A stretch of DNA of 64,000 bases from NCBI RefSeq assembly GCF_000426845.1, contig NZ_AUGD01000003.1:62001-126000 (forward strand), read 5' to 3'. The position numbers and the translations under genes were made by a program. This DNA comes from Bradyrhizobium sp. in8p8 (GTDB lineage Bacteria; Pseudomonadota; Alphaproteobacteria; Rhizobiales; Xanthobacteraceae). The notes under the pieces are model-generated. The model saw only the letters and a list, made by a program, of their open reading frames with translations, was not told the DNA's origin and did no database searches. Of the stretch, positions 11,191 through 20,867 are shown one piece after another. How positions within the stretch are numbered: the stretch's first letter is position 1; the number at the start of each line of letters is the position of its first letter.

Positions 11191-11276
11191 CGCGCCGCCA
11201 CAGCCTCAATCGTGCCGCAGCAATTCGCGAGCCAAAAATTCCCATGCGCTACCCCAAGATTTCCTGAGGCCTGGCT

Positions 11277-11903
11277 GTGAGCGGAACGACACAAGGCAAG
11301 ATGCAATTGTCCGGACGCGGGCTCATTTGCGTCCGCGGCGGCCGCGAGGTGTTCTCCGGGCTTGATTTCGCCGCGGCTGCCGGCGAGGCCGTGTCGGTGG
11401 TGGGCCGCAATGGCGCGGGCAAGACCTCGCTGCTGCGGCTGATCGCTGGCCTGCTCGTCCCGGCGGCTGGGACCATCGTGCTGGACGGCGGCGACGGCGA
11501 GCTGACGCTGCCCGAGCAGTGCCATTACCTCGGCCATCGCGATGCCCTGAAGCCGGCGCTGAGCGTGACTGAAAACCTGACATTCTGGGCCGATTTCCTC
11601 GGCGGCGAGCGCGCTGACCCCGCCGAGACCCTCGCGACCGTCGGCCTCGACCACGCCACCCATTTGCCCGCCGGCTTCCTGTCCGCCGGCCAGCGCCGCC
11701 GGCTATCGCTGGCCCGGCTGCTGACGGTGCGCCGCCCGGTCTGGCTGCTGGACGAGCCGACCAATGCGCTGGATGTCGCCGGCCAGGACATGTTCGGCGG
11801 CCTGATGCGCCAGCACCTTTCGCGCGGCGGGATGATCGTCGCGGCGACCCATGCGCCGCTGGGGATCGAATCGCGGGAGCTGCGGATCGGGGGTGTGGCG
11901 TGA
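11277..11903 (+). CDS. ccmA: Heme ABC exporter ATP-binding protein CcmA
   Basis: A 208-residue ATPase (Walker [10 protein letters not shown], Walker B region [13 protein letters not shown], signature [15 protein letters not shown]) of the cytochrome c maturation complex. With CcmB, CcmC and CcmD it releases holo-CcmE for heme delivery. It starts at GTG 11277, or possibly ATG 11301. It is the first gene of ccmABCDG, whose other maturation genes (ccmE, ccmF, ccmH) are not in this window. B. japonicum genetics names these genes cycVWZXY. Confidence 0.95.
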   Translation: MSGTTQGKMQLSGRGLICVRGGREVFSGLDFAAAAGEAVSVVGRNGAGKTSLLRLIAGLLVPAAGTIVLDGGDGELTLPEQCHYLGHRDALKPALSVTENLTFWADFLGGERADPAETLATVGLDHATHLPAGFLSAGQRRRLSLARLLTVRRPVWLLDEPTNALDVAGQDMFGGLMRQHLSRGGMIVAATHAPLGIESRELRIGGVA

Positions 11904-12011
11904 TTCGGCCCCACCCTCAGCTTTCCGAGCGGCGGGGCCCTGGTCTCACCGTTCCTTCCCCCCTCGCCCATCTCGCACCCGGAAAGCAGGCGTCGCCGCC
12001 GGCTCCCAAGC

Positions 12012-12133
12012 CTCTCCCGCCTGCGGGAGAGACCGGCGCGGAGCGCCGGGAGAGGGTTCTGTCCTCTGGGGGAAACTTCGTTGTCGAGACACCCTCTCCC
12101 CAACCCTCCCCCGCAAGCGGCGGAGGGAGCGCA
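12012..12133. repeat. Palindromic repeat of the CCTCTCCC family (F) inside the ccm operon
   Basis: CCTCTCCCGCCTGCGGGAGAG is followed by CGGCGC/GCGCCG, GGGAGAGGG and a second inverted block, CCCTCCCCCGCAAGCGGCGGAGGG. It fills most of the 286-base gap between ccmA and ccmB, so the transcript must read through it. Related elements are at 18386 and 32216. Confidence 0.65.
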
Positions 12134-12189
12134 CCATCCTCGCAGCTCCAATCCGGCTCCCATGGCTGCCCCGCCGGAAGGGTCATCCC

Positions 12190-12858
12190 ATGACCGCCCT
12201 CTCAGCCCTCGTCCGCCGGGACATCAGGATCGCGCTGCGCGTTGGCGGCGGGGCGCTGATCGGCGTGCTGTTCTTCCTGACCGTGGTGGTGCTGATGCCG
12301 TTCGCGGTGGGGCCGGATCTGGCGCTGCTGTCGCGCCTGGGGCCGGCGATCCTGTGGCTCGGCGCGCTGCTGGCGAGCCTGCTCACGCTGGACCGGCTGT
12401 TCATGGCCGACCACGAGGACGGCTCGCTCGACCTGATCACGATGAGCCGGACGCCGCTGGAACTCGCCTGCGCTGCCAAGGCGCTGGCGCATTGGCTGGC
12501 GGCCGGCCTGCCGCTGATTGTCGCAACCCCCGTGCTCGGCCTCCTGCTCAACCTCGACATGGTCGCGACCGGAGCTGTGGCGCTGACGCTGCTGGCGGGC
12601 ACGCCGGCCCTGACCTTCACCGGCATGATCGGCGCAGCGCTGGCCGTGACGCTGCACCGCGGCGGGCTGCTGATGGCGGTCCTCGTACTGCCGCTGTCCA
12701 TCCCGGTGCTGATTTTCGGGGTTGCGGCTTCGCAGGCCGTGATCGTCGGCCCCATGACGTTCGGCGCGCCCTTCTCGATCCTCTGCGCGCTGTCGCTGGT
12801 CAGCCTCGTCATCGGCCCCTTCGCGGCCGCGGCAAGCCTGCGGCATGGCCTCGACTGA
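12190..12858 (+). CDS. ccmB: Heme exporter membrane subunit CcmB
   Basis: A 222-residue polytopic protein with six predicted helices and the typical CcmB start ALVRRDIRIALRVGGG, with LFFLTVVVLMPFAVGPD and HEDGSLDLITMSR-like segments. It partners CcmA in the CcmABCD complex. I start at ATG 12190 because the frame upstream runs through the intergenic repeat. The 286-base spacing from ccmA is unusually wide for this operon. Confidence 0.94.
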   Translation: MTALSALVRRDIRIALRVGGGALIGVLFFLTVVVLMPFAVGPDLALLSRLGPAILWLGALLASLLTLDRLFMADHEDGSLDLITMSRTPLELACAAKALAHWLAAGLPLIVATPVLGLLLNLDMVATGAVALTLLAGTPALTFTGMIGAALAVTLHRGGLLMAVLVLPLSIPVLIFGVAASQAVIVGPMTFGAPFSILCALSLVSLVIGPFAAAASLRHGLD

Positions 12859-12948
12859 GATGGTCTCGACTGACTTGACCCCGATCAACTTTCGCGACGG
12901 ACTTTCGTGCTGATTGCCTGAGCGGCTCCCGGTGATTATCAGGATACC

Positions 12949-13680
12949 ATGACGCTGATCGATCTCGCCAATCCCACACGGTTCCTCGCGCTGACGGCGC
13001 GGCTGTTGCCGTGGCTCGCGGCCGCGACCGTCATCCTGCTCGCGATTGGCCTCTATCAATCCGCGTCCGCACCGGACGACTACCAGCAAGGCGCGACCGT
13101 AAAGATCATGTTCATTCACGTGCCCAATGCCTGGCTGGCGATGTTCGTGTGGGGCGTGATGAGCATTGCCTCGCTGGGCACGCTGGTATGGCGGCATCCG
13201 CTCGCCGACGTCGCAGCCAAAGCGGCAGCGCCGATCGGCGCCGCCTTCACCTTCCTTGCGCTGCTCACGGGCTCGCTGTGGGGCCGACCGATGTGGGGCA
13301 CCTATTGGGAATGGGACGCCCGTCTGACCTCGGTCCTGATTCTCTTCTTGATGTATCTCGGCCTGATGGCGCTGTGGCGCGCGGTCGACGATCCCTCGCG
13401 CGCGGCGCGGGCGGCTGCGGTGCTGACCCTGGTCGGCGCGATCAACCTGCCCATCATCAAGTTCTCGGTCGACTGGTGGAACACGCTGCACCAGCCGGCC
13501 TCGGTGATGCGCATGGGCGGCTCGGCGCTGGACAAGTCTTTCCTGATCCCGCTGCTGGTGATGGCGATCGCCTTCACGCTGCTGTTCGTCACGCTGCATT
13601 TGGCCGCGATGCGCAACGAGATCCTGCGCCGCCGGGTCCGCTCGCTGCAGATGATGCAGGCCAGTCAGAAAGCCGCATGA
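12949..13680 (+). CDS. ccmC: Heme-handling protein CcmC
   Basis: A 243-residue six-helix membrane protein. The tryptophan-rich WWD-like motif is seen as [18 protein letters not shown] (near residues 108-125), with conserved periplasmic histidines in FIHVPNAW and [10 protein letters not shown]. It loads heme onto CcmE. Its stop overlaps the ccmD start by 4 bases, so the two are coupled. Confidence 0.96.
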   Translation: MTLIDLANPTRFLALTARLLPWLAAATVILLAIGLYQSASAPDDYQQGATVKIMFIHVPNAWLAMFVWGVMSIASLGTLVWRHPLADVAAKAAAPIGAAFTFLALLTGSLWGRPMWGTYWEWDARLTSVLILFLMYLGLMALWRAVDDPSRAARAAAVLTLVGAINLPIIKFSVDWWNTLHQPASVMRMGGSALDKSFLIPLLVMAIAFTLLFVTLHLAAMRNEILRRRVRSLQMMQASQKAA

Positions 13681-13862
13681 CAATGTCGCTGGGTCCCTAC
13701 GCGTCTTTCATCGTGACGTCTTACGCGGCTGCCGCCCTCGTGGTCGCCATCCTGATCGGCTGGGTCATGCTCGATTACCGCAGCCAGACGCAGCGCCTTC
13801 GCGAGCTGGAGGAGCGCGGCATCACCCGCCGTTCGGGCCGCAGCGCGACGGAGCTGCGATGA
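13677..13862 (+). CDS. ccmD: Heme exporter small subunit CcmD
   Basis: A 61-residue protein with one membrane helix (about residues 15-34) followed by a charged cytoplasmic tail ([14 protein letters not shown]), the standard CcmD shape. It stabilises CcmC and CcmE and helps release holo-CcmE. It overlaps ccmC upstream and ccmG downstream by 4 bases each. Confidence 0.93.
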   Translation: MTMSLGPYASFIVTSYAAAALVVAILIGWVMLDYRSQTQRLRELEERGITRRSGRSATELR

Positions 13863-14452
13863 GCGATCAGCCGAGCTCCGCTCCGCCGCGGCGCCGCACT
13901 TTCCTGATGGTGCTGCCGCTGATTGCATTCCTCGCATTGGCGCTGCTGTTCTGGTTCCGGCTCGGCAGCGGCGATCCCTCGCGGATTCCGTCCGCGCTGA
14001 TCGGACGGCCGGCGCCGCAGACGGTACTGCCGCCGCTCGAGGGATTGCAGGCTGGCAATGCGCAGGTGCCCGGCCTCGACCCCGCCGCGTTCAAGGGCAA
14101 GGTGAGCCTGGTCAACGTATGGGCGTCCTGGTGCGTGCCGTGTCATGACGAGGCGCCGCTCCTGACCGAGCTCGCCAAGGACAAACGCATTCAGCTGGTC
14201 GGCATCAATTACAAGGACGCCGCCGACAACGCGCGCCGCTTCCTCGGCCGCTACGGCAACCCCTTCAGCCATGTCGGGGTGGACGGCAACGGCCGCGCCT
14301 CGATTGAATGGGGCGTCTACGGCGTGCCGGAAACCTTCGTCGTCGGGCGCGAGGGCAACATCGTCTACAAGCTGGTCGGACCGATCACGGCGCAAAACCT
14401 GAAGACCGTGCTGATGCCGGAGCTGGAGAAGGCGCTAAAGGCAAGGTCTTAG
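13859..14452 (+). CDS. ccmG: Thiol:disulfide oxidoreductase CcmG/DsbE
   Basis: A 197-residue membrane-anchored thioredoxin-fold protein. It has an N-terminal helix at about residues 16-36 and active site [13 protein letters not shown] near residues 91-103. The YGVPETFVV cis-proline loop and [12 protein letters not shown] glycine-rich strand are typical. It keeps apocytochrome haem-binding cysteines reduced in the periplasm. It is the last gene of the ccm operon and is followed by a palindromic repeat. Confidence 0.95.
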   Translation: MSDQPSSAPPRRRTFLMVLPLIAFLALALLFWFRLGSGDPSRIPSALIGRPAPQTVLPPLEGLQAGNAQVPGLDPAAFKGKVSLVNVWASWCVPCHDEAPLLTELAKDKRIQLVGINYKDAADNARRFLGRYGNPFSHVGVDGNGRASIEWGVYGVPETFVVGREGNIVYKLVGPITAQNLKTVLMPELEKALKARS

Positions 14453-14459
14453 CCAAGAC

Positions 14460-14571
14460 CGTCATTGCGAGGAGCCCGCGACAAAACTGCGAAGCAATTT
14501 TGCGCTGGCGCGACGAAGCAATCCAGAGTCTCTCCGCGGAACGATTCTGGATTGCTTCGCTGCAATGACGA
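14460..14571. repeat. Intergenic palindromic repeat, family A (long form)
   Basis: The termini are CGTCATTGCGAGGAGC and CGCTGCAATGACG. The inner arms are GAAGCAATCCAGA and TCTGGATTGCTTCG. An additional small stem, ACAAAACTGCGAAGCAATTTTG, near the left end is shared with the 27813 copy and missing from the 5652 and 51622 copies. Confidence 0.85.
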
Positions 14572-14583
14572 GCGGAGGGACCG

Positions 14584-15186
14584 TCACCCCTTACTCACAT
14601 CCCCCGCCTCGGCTTCGCTGGTCTCCAGCGAGACCGGCTCGAGGTGATGCCGCTTGGTCAACGGCAGCTGGGCGATCGCGAAGATCATGGTCAGCGTCGT
14701 GACGCCGAACACCTTGAAATTCACCCAGAAGTCCGTGCTCTGGGTGCGCCACACGATCTCGTTCAGCACCGCCATTCCGGCGAAGAACAGCGCCCAACGC
14801 AGCGTGAGAATGCGCCAGCCCTGCGGGGTCAGATTGAACACCTGGTCAAACATCACCGCGATGAAGGAACGGCCGAACAACAGGCCGCCACCGAGGATCG
14901 CGGCGAACAGGCCGTAGATGATGGTGGGCTTGACCTTGATGAAGGTCTCGTCGTGCAGCACCAGGGTCAGCGTGCCGAACACCAGCACGACGACGCCCGT
15001 CACGATCGCCATGATCGGAATGTGGCGCGTCACCATATAGGACGCGGTCATCGCGACCGCGATCGCCACCATAAAGGCGCCGGTCGCGGCGAACAGATTG
15101 AACTTCGCGTTCACGAAGAAGAACACGAGCAGCGGACCGAGTTCGGTCGCGAGCTTGAACATCGGGTGCGGCTGAGTCTTGTCCAT
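14584..15186 (-). CDS. ispZ: Septation protein A / YciB-type membrane protein
   Basis: A 200-residue inner-membrane protein with five to six helices and family sequences [32 protein letters not shown] and [15 protein letters not shown]. The YciB/IspZ family influences cell-envelope synthesis and septation, but the mechanism is uncertain. It lies 3 bases after ftsY, in the same direction, so it is co-transcribed with it. This pairing is typical of Rhizobiales. Confidence 0.92.
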   Translation of the reverse strand: MDKTQPHPMFKLATELGPLLVFFFVNAKFNLFAATGAFMVAIAVAMTASYMVTRHIPIMAIVTGVVVLVFGTLTLVLHDETFIKVKPTIIYGLFAAILGGGLLFGRSFIAVMFDQVFNLTPQGWRILTLRWALFFAGMAVLNEIVWRTQSTDFWVNFKVFGVTTLTMIFAIAQLPLTKRHHLEPVSLETSEAEAGDVSKG

Positions 15187-15189
15187 TTT

Positions 15190-16134
15190 TCAGCTTTCGA
15201 TTCCCGCGATAGCCTTGGCGAAATCGCGCGCGGTGAACGGCGCGAGATCGTCGACGCCCTCGCCGACGCCGATAAAATGCACCGGCAGCTTGAACTTCTC
15301 CGCGAGCGCCACCAGGATGCCGCCGCGGGCGGTGCCGTCGAGCTTGGTCATCACGAGGCCGGTGACCCCTGCGGTGCGATGGAACGCCTCGACCTGCGAC
15401 AGCGCGTTTTGGCCGACGGTGGCGTCGAGCACCAGCAGCACCGCGTGCGGCGCGGTGGCATCCACCTTGCGGATCACGCGCACGACCTTTTCGAGCTCGT
15501 TCATCAGCTCGGCCTTGTTCTGCAAGCGTCCGGCGGTGTCGATCAGGAGCACGTCGATGTTCTGCTCCTTCGCCGCGGTCAGTGCGTTGAAGGCAAGGCT
15601 GGCCGAATCCGAGCCCTGCGCCCCCGCGATCACGGGTGTCCTTGTGCGCTCACCCCAGACCTTGAGCTGCTCGATGGCGGCTGCGCGAAACGTATCGCCG
15701 GCGGCGAGCATCACCTTGCGGCCTTCGGAGGCGAATTTCTGTGAGAGCTTTCCTATCGTGGTGGTCTTGCCGGAGCCGTTGACGCCAACCACGAGGATCA
15801 CGAACGGCTTCTTGGCCTTGTCGACCTCGAGCGGCTTCGCCACCGGTGCCAGCACCCTCTCGACCTCGGTCGCGACCACGTCCTTGACCTCGTCGGCCGA
15901 GATCGCCTTGTCGTACCGTCCGGCGCCGACCGCATCGGCAATCCGTACCGAGACCGCGGTGCCGAGATCGGCGCGCAGCAGCACGTCCTCGATCTCGTCG
16001 AGCATGGCGCGATCGAGCTTGCGCTTGGTGACAAGGTCGGCGACCGCAGTCCCGAGCGAGGACGAGGTGCGCTTCAACCCGTTGGACAGGCGGCGCCACC
16101 AGCTCAGCTTGGGGGTTTCGGAGGTATCGTTCAT
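15190..16134 (-). CDS. ftsY: Signal recognition particle receptor FtsY
   Basis: A 314-residue SRP GTPase with a short charged N-terminus and the NG domain. G1 is GVNGSGKTTTIGKL, G3 is DTAGRLQNKAELMNEL, G4 is MTKLDGTARGG, and the ALLEADV-like N-domain motif is present. It docks SRP-ribosome complexes at the membrane, and its partner Ffh is encoded in this window at 23938. A large inverted repeat lies immediately upstream of the ATG, within the probable 5' leader. Confidence 0.97.
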   Translation of the reverse strand: MNDTSETPKLSWWRRLSNGLKRTSSSLGTAVADLVTKRKLDRAMLDEIEDVLLRADLGTAVSVRIADAVGAGRYDKAISADEVKDVVATEVERVLAPVAKPLEVDKAKKPFVILVVGVNGSGKTTTIGKLSQKFASEGRKVMLAAGDTFRAAAIEQLKVWGERTRTPVIAGAQGSDSASLAFNALTAAKEQNIDVLLIDTAGRLQNKAELMNELEKVVRVIRKVDATAPHAVLLVLDATVGQNALSQVEAFHRTAGVTGLVMTKLDGTARGGILVALAEKFKLPVHFIGVGEGVDDLAPFTARDFAKAIAGIES

Positions 16135-16138
16135 GTTG

Positions 16139-16215
16139 CTCGTGCCGCCGATTCGAAGTTCCTACTCTCTTGCCGCGCGTTCGGTTAGGAACTTCAAATC
16201 GAAGAGCGGCACGAG
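16139..16215. repeat. Long imperfect inverted repeat abutting the ftsY start
   Basis: CTCGTGCCGC pairs with GCGGCACGAG at the base, then CGATT with AATCG, then GAAGTTCCTA (16155-16164) with TAGGAACTTC (16186-16195). That is 25 paired bases with two small interruptions around a 21-nt loop. The inner arms resemble the arms of yeast FRT sites, but the spacer is too long. Confidence 0.8.
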
Positions 16216-16242
16216 AGATGTTTTCTTGCCATTGCGGCTTTT

Positions 16243-16295
16243 GGATTTGGCATTCGCTCCGCGCTTGCGGCAAACACCAAGCGAATGCCAAATCC
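16243..16295. repeat. Perfect 16-bp inverted repeat between rluA-type gene and ftsY
   Basis: GGATTTGGCATTCGCT (16243-16258) and AGCGAATGCCAAATCC (16280-16295) pair without mismatch around 21 nt. It lies 27 bases from the previous inverted repeat, and both sit between divergent genes. Confidence 0.85.
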
Positions 16296-16338
16296 GCCGC
16301 ACTGGTGTGTTAGCCGTTCCGGCGATTAAACGAAAGTC

Positions 16339-17046
16339 TTGCAAGTGCTCGATGTTCCCGAATTGACCGCTGACGAGATTTTGTCGCGCGTACTCCATCG
16401 CGACGGTTTGATGCTGGTCATCAACAAGCCGGCCGGCCTGCCGGTGCATCGCGGCCCCAAGGGAGGCCCCAACCTGGAGCATTCCTTCGACGCGCTGCGG
16501 TTCGGCCTGCCGCGGCCGCCGGTGCTGGCCCACCGGCTCGACAAGGACACGTCCGGCTGCCTCGTGCTCGGCCGCCACCGCAAAGCCACGGCGTCCCTCG
16601 GACTGCTGTTCAAGCATGGCAAGATCGGCAAGACCTACTGGACCGTGGTCGAGGGCGGTCCCGCGGAAGACGAAGGCACGATCGACATGCCGCTCGGCCG
16701 GCTCAATGCCGAACGCGGCTGGTGGCAGAAGCCGGACCCGGAGGGGCAGAGGGCCATCACCAACTGGAAGGTGTTGGGCCGCGGCGGCGGCCTGACCTGG
16801 CTCGCCATGGAACCCGTGACCGGCCGGACGCATCAATTGCGGGTGCATTCAGCCGAGAGCGGTTGGCCAATCTTCGGCGATAACATTTACGGCAACGGAC
16901 CCCGCTTCGGCGAGCCGCGCCTGCACCTGCATTCCCGCGAGATCGTGGTCCCGATCTCCCGGAACAAGGAGCCGGTCCGCGTCGTGGCCCCGGCCCCGCC
17001 GCACATGCACGAGAAGCTCATGGCCTGCGGCTGGAACGGGGAGTAG
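16339..17046 (+). CDS. RluA-family rRNA/tRNA pseudouridine synthase
   Basis: A 235-residue enzyme with the catalytic motif HRLDKDTSG near residues 66-74, followed by KTYWTVVEG and GRTHQLRVH, which are diagnostic of the RluA/RluC/TruC superfamily that isomerises uridines in structured RNA. There is no S4 domain, so the RNA target cannot be assigned. An in-frame TAA at 16327 forces a non-ATG start: TTG 16339 (used here) or GTG 16345. Confidence 0.88.
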   Translation: MQVLDVPELTADEILSRVLHRDGLMLVINKPAGLPVHRGPKGGPNLEHSFDALRFGLPRPPVLAHRLDKDTSGCLVLGRHRKATASLGLLFKHGKIGKTYWTVVEGGPAEDEGTIDMPLGRLNAERGWWQKPDPEGQRAITNWKVLGRGGGLTWLAMEPVTGRTHQLRVHSAESGWPIFGDNIYGNGPRFGEPRLHLHSREIVVPISRNKEPVRVVAPAPPHMHEKLMACGWNGE

Positions 17047-17082
17047 CGGCGCGCGCCGCCGTCGTTCACCTCTCCCGCTTGC

Positions 17083-17102
17083 AGAGAGAGAGAGAGAGAG
17101 AG
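17083..17102. repeat. AG dinucleotide tract, ten units
   Basis: An uninterrupted (AG)10 run follows a truncated CCTCTCCCGCTTGC element, 37 bases after the pseudouridine synthase stop. It is probably a decayed family F palindrome extended by slippage. Confidence 0.8.
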
Positions 17103-17237
17103 CGCCGACGGCCTTCGTGGCGGTCATCGAACCTGATCCGAACACCTCCGGCCATGGTTTACCAAACCTTCAGCGCTCGCCTCTAATGATAGCGGCTGCT
17201 TAGAAAAGCTTCCGTAACCGCTCAGGACGAGCCGCGC

Positions 17238-18350
17238 GTGACGACCAAGGCCGGGCTATCGATCATCGACGAGGTCGAATCCGCGATACGCGCCGGCTCG
17301 GCAGAGAAGGGCCTGGCAACGGCCCGCCGCGTCACCGACCTGTTCCTGTCTTCCGCCGGCAGCTTCGACGACGAGCAGATCGCGCTGTTCGATGACGTGC
17401 TCGAACGCCTGATCGGCACCATCGAGCTGCGCGCCATCGCCGACATCGGCGCGCGCGTGGCGCTCGCCGAGATCAGCGCGCAGCTGGCGCCGATCGCTCA
17501 GGCGCCGCCGTCCGTGATCCGCCGCCTCGCCAACAATGACGAGATCCGCATCGCCGGTCCCGTGCTGCAGGAATCCGCCCGCCTCGACGACGCCGAACTC
17601 GTGAAGATCGCCTCGAGCAAGGGCGAGGCGCATCTGCTCGCGGTCGCCGGCCGGTGGTGGCTGAAGGAGATCGTCACGGACGCGCTGCTGGCCCGCCGCT
17701 ACCCCAGCGTCAGCCGGCGGCTCGCCGCCAATCCGGGCGCGCGCGTCTCGGGCAACGGATTTGCCGTCATCGTCGGACAGGCCGAAAGCGATCCGGAGCT
17801 CGCCGTCAGCGTCGGCGTTCGCGTCGATCTGCCGTCGGATCTGCGCCGCCAATTGCTGCGCTCGGCAACCGATGCCGTGCGCACCCGCTTGTTGTCGCGC
17901 GCCCCGCCGCATCTGTTCGAGGAAATCCAGAGCGCGATCGCCGCCGTCACCATCGGTGTCGCGCGCGAAATGTCGGGCGTCCGCGATTTGGAAGGCGCCA
18001 AGCGCGCCGTTGCAAATCTCAAGGCCGCCGGCCAGCTCGATGAGCCGACGCTGCTCGGATTTGCCAGACAGCGGCGCTACGAGGAGACGATGGCGGCGCT
18101 GGCGGCATTGTCAGGATCGACGGTCGAGGTGATCCGTCCGTTGATGCAGAGTCTGCGCGAAGACGGCCTGCTGGTGCCTTGCAAGGCCGCGCAGCTCCGC
18201 TGGGAGACGACCGTGGCCGTGCTCGAAAGCCGTTTTGCAACGGGTGCGATGAAGCCGGCGGATCTTGCAAGAGCGCAGGGGCTCTACGCAAGAATGACGA
18301 CGGAGAATGCCAAGCGGACGCTGCGGTTCTGGCAGGTAAGGGCGTCGTAG
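17238..18350 (+). CDS. DUF2336 domain-containing protein
   Basis: A 370-residue soluble, helical protein of the alphaproteobacterial DUF2336 family. The family core is seen in FLSSAGSFDDEQIALFDDVLERL, RRLANNDEIRIAGPVLQES and DAELVKIASSKGEAHLLAVAGR, which look like HEAT-type helical hairpins. It begins with GTG. No catalytic motif is visible. Some family members occur near cell-cycle or signalling genes, but nothing here fixes a role. It stands alone between an AG tract and repeats. Confidence 0.85.
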   Translation: MTTKAGLSIIDEVESAIRAGSAEKGLATARRVTDLFLSSAGSFDDEQIALFDDVLERLIGTIELRAIADIGARVALAEISAQLAPIAQAPPSVIRRLANNDEIRIAGPVLQESARLDDAELVKIASSKGEAHLLAVAGRWWLKEIVTDALLARRYPSVSRRLAANPGARVSGNGFAVIVGQAESDPELAVSVGVRVDLPSDLRRQLLRSATDAVRTRLLSRAPPHLFEEIQSAIAAVTIGVAREMSGVRDLEGAKRAVANLKAAGQLDEPTLLGFARQRRYEETMAALAALSGSTVEVIRPLMQSLREDGLLVPCKAAQLRWETTVAVLESRFATGAMKPADLARAQGLYARMTTENAKRTLRFWQVRAS

Positions 18351-18385
18351 ACTCGTCTGAGGCAAACGCGGGAGTCGCGCGTTCT

Positions 18386-18535
18386 TCCCTCTCCCGATGC
18401 GGGAGAGGATGGCTCGTCGCGAAGCGGCGAGGCGGGTGAAGGGTCTCTCTCCGTGAGTCCGGCTCTCATTTGAATTCTTGGAGAGGGACCCCTCATCCGG
18501 CGCTTCGCGCCACCTGCTCCCACAAGGGGAGAAGG
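18386..18535. repeat. Palindromic repeat, CCTCTCCC family (F)
   Basis: CCCTCTCCCGATGCGGGAGAGGA is followed by CGTCGCGAAGCGGCGAGG and a second half, TTGGAGAGGGACCCCTCATC with CGCTTCGCG, ending in CACAAGGGGAGAAGGA. It fills the 199-base gap between the convergent DUF2336 and mtaB genes and probably doubles as a terminator region. Confidence 0.65.
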
Positions 18536-18549
18536 AAGAGGCCAGTCGA

Positions 18550-19806
18550 CTATGTGGTGAGGCGCTCGCCGTCAGTGCTGGCAATTCTCAGCGGCACGAT
18601 GCTTCCGACCCGCTCGCCAGCCACGGCCACCGGCAGATAATGCTCCGTGCGTCCCTGCCCGGCGCTCTCGATCAGCACGTCGCGCGTTGCACCGACCTCG
18701 GCCCGCAGCCGCTGCCGCAGTGCGGCTTCACCCGCTGCACGCAGCCGTTTGGCTCGTTCCTTGATCGCACCGCCGGCAACCTGCGGCATGCGCGCGGCCG
18801 GCGTACCGGGCCGCGGCGAATAGGGAAAAACGTGGAGGAAGGTCAGGCCGCATTCTTCGACGAGGTCTAGCGAGCGCGCGAACATCTCCTCTGTCTCGGT
18901 CGGGAAGCCCGCGATGATGTCGGCGCCGAGGGCGATGTCCGGGCGCAGCCGGCGGACCGTCTCGCAGAACGCGATGGCGTCATTGCGCGAATGCCGCCGC
19001 TTCATGCGCTTCAGGATCATGTCGTCGCCCGACTGCAGCGACAGATGCAGATGCGGCATCAACCGCGCATCGCCGGCGATGGCATCGAGCAGGTCGTTGT
19101 CGGCCTCGATCGAATCGATCGAGGAGATGCGCAGGCGCTTCAGCTCCGGCACGTGCCGCAGGATCTGCTTCGTCAGCATGCCGAGCTTCGGCGCTCCCGG
19201 AAGGTCTGCACCGTAGCTGGTGAGATCGACGCCCGTCAGCACGATCTCGGCATGGCCGCGCTGGGCGAGCGTCCGCACCTGCTCCACCACGGCGCCCATC
19301 GGGACCGAGCGCGAATTGCCGCGGCCGAACGGAATGATGCAGAAGGTGCAGCGATGGTCACAGCCGTTTTGCACCTGCACGAACACGCGGGGCAGGCCGC
19401 TCGCATAACCGTCGACGAGATGCGGCGCCATCTCCTTCACCGACATGATGTCGCTGACGGCGATCTTCTCGCCGGCGTCGAGATCGAAGGCGTCGCGGGC
19501 CTCGCGCCAGGCTTCGCCGCGCATCTTGTCGTCATTGCCGACGACGCGATCGACCTCAGCCATGTCGGCGAACATCCGGCTTTGCGTCTGTGCCGCGCAA
19601 CCGGTGACGACGATGCGCGCGCCTGGCCGCTCGCGCTTCAATCTGCGGATCGACTGGCGCGCCTGCGCCACAGCCTCGTTGGTGACAGCGCAGCTGTTGA
19701 TGACGATCGTGTCGGAAAGGCCTGCACCTTCCGCCTTGCGGCGGATCACCTCGGCCTCGAACGCATTGAGGCGGCAGCCGAAGGTGACGACCTCGACGCC
19801 CATCAT
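18550..19806 (-). CDS. mtaB: tRNA (N6-threonylcarbamoyladenosine(37)-C2)-methylthiotransferase MtaB
   Basis: A 418-residue radical-SAM methylthiotransferase. The N-terminal UPF0004 domain has cysteines in [16 protein letters not shown] and VVTGCAAQ. The radical-SAM loop is [19 protein letters not shown] (C-x3-C-x2-C), and a short TRAM region ends the protein. It converts t6A to ms2t6A at tRNA position 37 using two [4Fe-4S] clusters. It overlaps dapF by 4 bases. Confidence 0.96.
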   Translation of the reverse strand: MMGVEVVTFGCRLNAFEAEVIRRKAEGAGLSDTIVINSCAVTNEAVAQARQSIRRLKRERPGARIVVTGCAAQTQSRMFADMAEVDRVVGNDDKMRGEAWREARDAFDLDAGEKIAVSDIMSVKEMAPHLVDGYASGLPRVFVQVQNGCDHRCTFCIIPFGRGNSRSVPMGAVVEQVRTLAQRGHAEIVLTGVDLTSYGADLPGAPKLGMLTKQILRHVPELKRLRISSIDSIEADNDLLDAIAGDARLMPHLHLSLQSGDDMILKRMKRRHSRNDAIAFCETVRRLRPDIALGADIIAGFPTETEEMFARSLDLVEECGLTFLHVFPYSPRPGTPAARMPQVAGGAIKERAKRLRAAGEAALRQRLRAEVGATRDVLIESAGQGRTEHYLPVAVAGERVGSIVPLRIASTDGERLTT

Positions 19807-20678
19807 CCGACCGGCGCAAACAGCGCCGGATCGAAATTGCCCTCATATTCGAAGGTCGCGGTCCCCGTCATCAACACGTGGTCGTCGCGCTCGCGCCATT
19901 CGATGCCGAGCTTGCCGCCTGGCAGCGTGATCTCGACCTTGCGCTCTGCGCGCTTCAGCCGCGCCGCAGCGACCGCCGTAGCGCAAGCTGCCGACCCGCA
20001 AGCCTTGGTCAGGCCCGCACCGCGCTCCCAGGTGCGGATCGTGATGTGCTCGCGATCGACGATATGAGCGAGCGTGATGTTGGCGCGCTCCGGGAAGATC
20101 GGATGGTTTTCCAGGAGCGGGCCGAAGCGGCTGAGATCGTAGGCGTTGACGTCCTCGACCCAGAAGATCGCATGCGGATTGCCCATGTTCACCACGGAGG
20201 GCGAATGCAGGATCGGATTGTCGATCGGCCCGATCTGCAGTTCGATGTAGCGCGTGTCGCGAAATTCTTCCGCCAGCGGAATATCCTGCCAGCCGAATTT
20301 CGGCACGCCCATGTCCACGGTGTAGAGATCGGCCGCCGGACCCTGCCAGGCATTGAGCAGGCCGGCGGCCGTCTCGAAGGTCGCGGTGGTCTGCCCGGTC
20401 TTCTCGAAGATGCGGCGCACCACGCAACGCATGCCGTTGCCGCAGGCGCCGGCCTCCGAGCCGTCGTTGTTGTAGATGCGGATGAAGGCTTCGGTGCCGT
20501 CCAGCCGTGGCTTCTGCAGCACCATGAGCTGGTCATAGGCGATGCCACCTCGCGCAGATGCCACCGCGCGGGCGTCCTCCGGCGTCACCCCGCCAGCGGA
20601 ATCGCGCATATCGACAACGACGATCTCGTTGCCGATGCCATTCATCTTGGCAAATGCGTGGTTGGCCAGCGCGCTCAT
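19803..20678 (-). CDS. dapF: Diaminopimelate epimerase
   Basis: A 291-residue PLP-independent epimerase converting LL- to meso-diaminopimelate for lysine and peptidoglycan. The catalytic cysteines are in [12 protein letters not shown] and [11 protein letters not shown], and [15 protein letters not shown] opens the fold. It starts at ATG 20678 and is first in the dapF-mtaB pair. Coupling of dapF with mtaB is common in this order. Confidence 0.97.
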   Translation of the reverse strand: MSALANHAFAKMNGIGNEIVVVDMRDSAGGVTPEDARAVASARGGIAYDQLMVLQKPRLDGTEAFIRIYNNDGSEAGACGNGMRCVVRRIFEKTGQTTATFETAAGLLNAWQGPAADLYTVDMGVPKFGWQDIPLAEEFRDTRYIELQIGPIDNPILHSPSVVNMGNPHAIFWVEDVNAYDLSRFGPLLENHPIFPERANITLAHIVDREHITIRTWERGAGLTKACGSAACATAVAAARLKRAERKVEITLPGGKLGIEWRERDDHVLMTGTATFEYEGNFDPALFAPVG

Positions 20679-20867
20679 GAAAATTCCCGAATTTCGCCTG
20701 CCTTATATGGCGATCCTCGGCGGCTTGGCCAGTGATTTGCGGCGCTGCCGAGACGCCTGCCATGACGCATCTGTCATGGGACGAATTCGGCGCCCGCGTG
20801 TTAGAACGGCGCAGTTCGCGCGAACCGGGACGCACGGGCGGGCGCCAGGATGGATTTTGACCTTGGT

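Noticed and set aside
16155..16195. FRT-like recombination site
   Set aside because: The arms match yeast FRT arms at 12/13 and 11/13 positions, but the spacer is 15 bases rather than 8 and the arms are part of a larger inverted repeat. No recombinase gene is present.
17083..17102. AG tract as a phase-variable switch
   Set aside because: It lies downstream of one gene and about 135 bases before the next, outside any coding frame or obvious promoter spacer, so a switching role is not supported.
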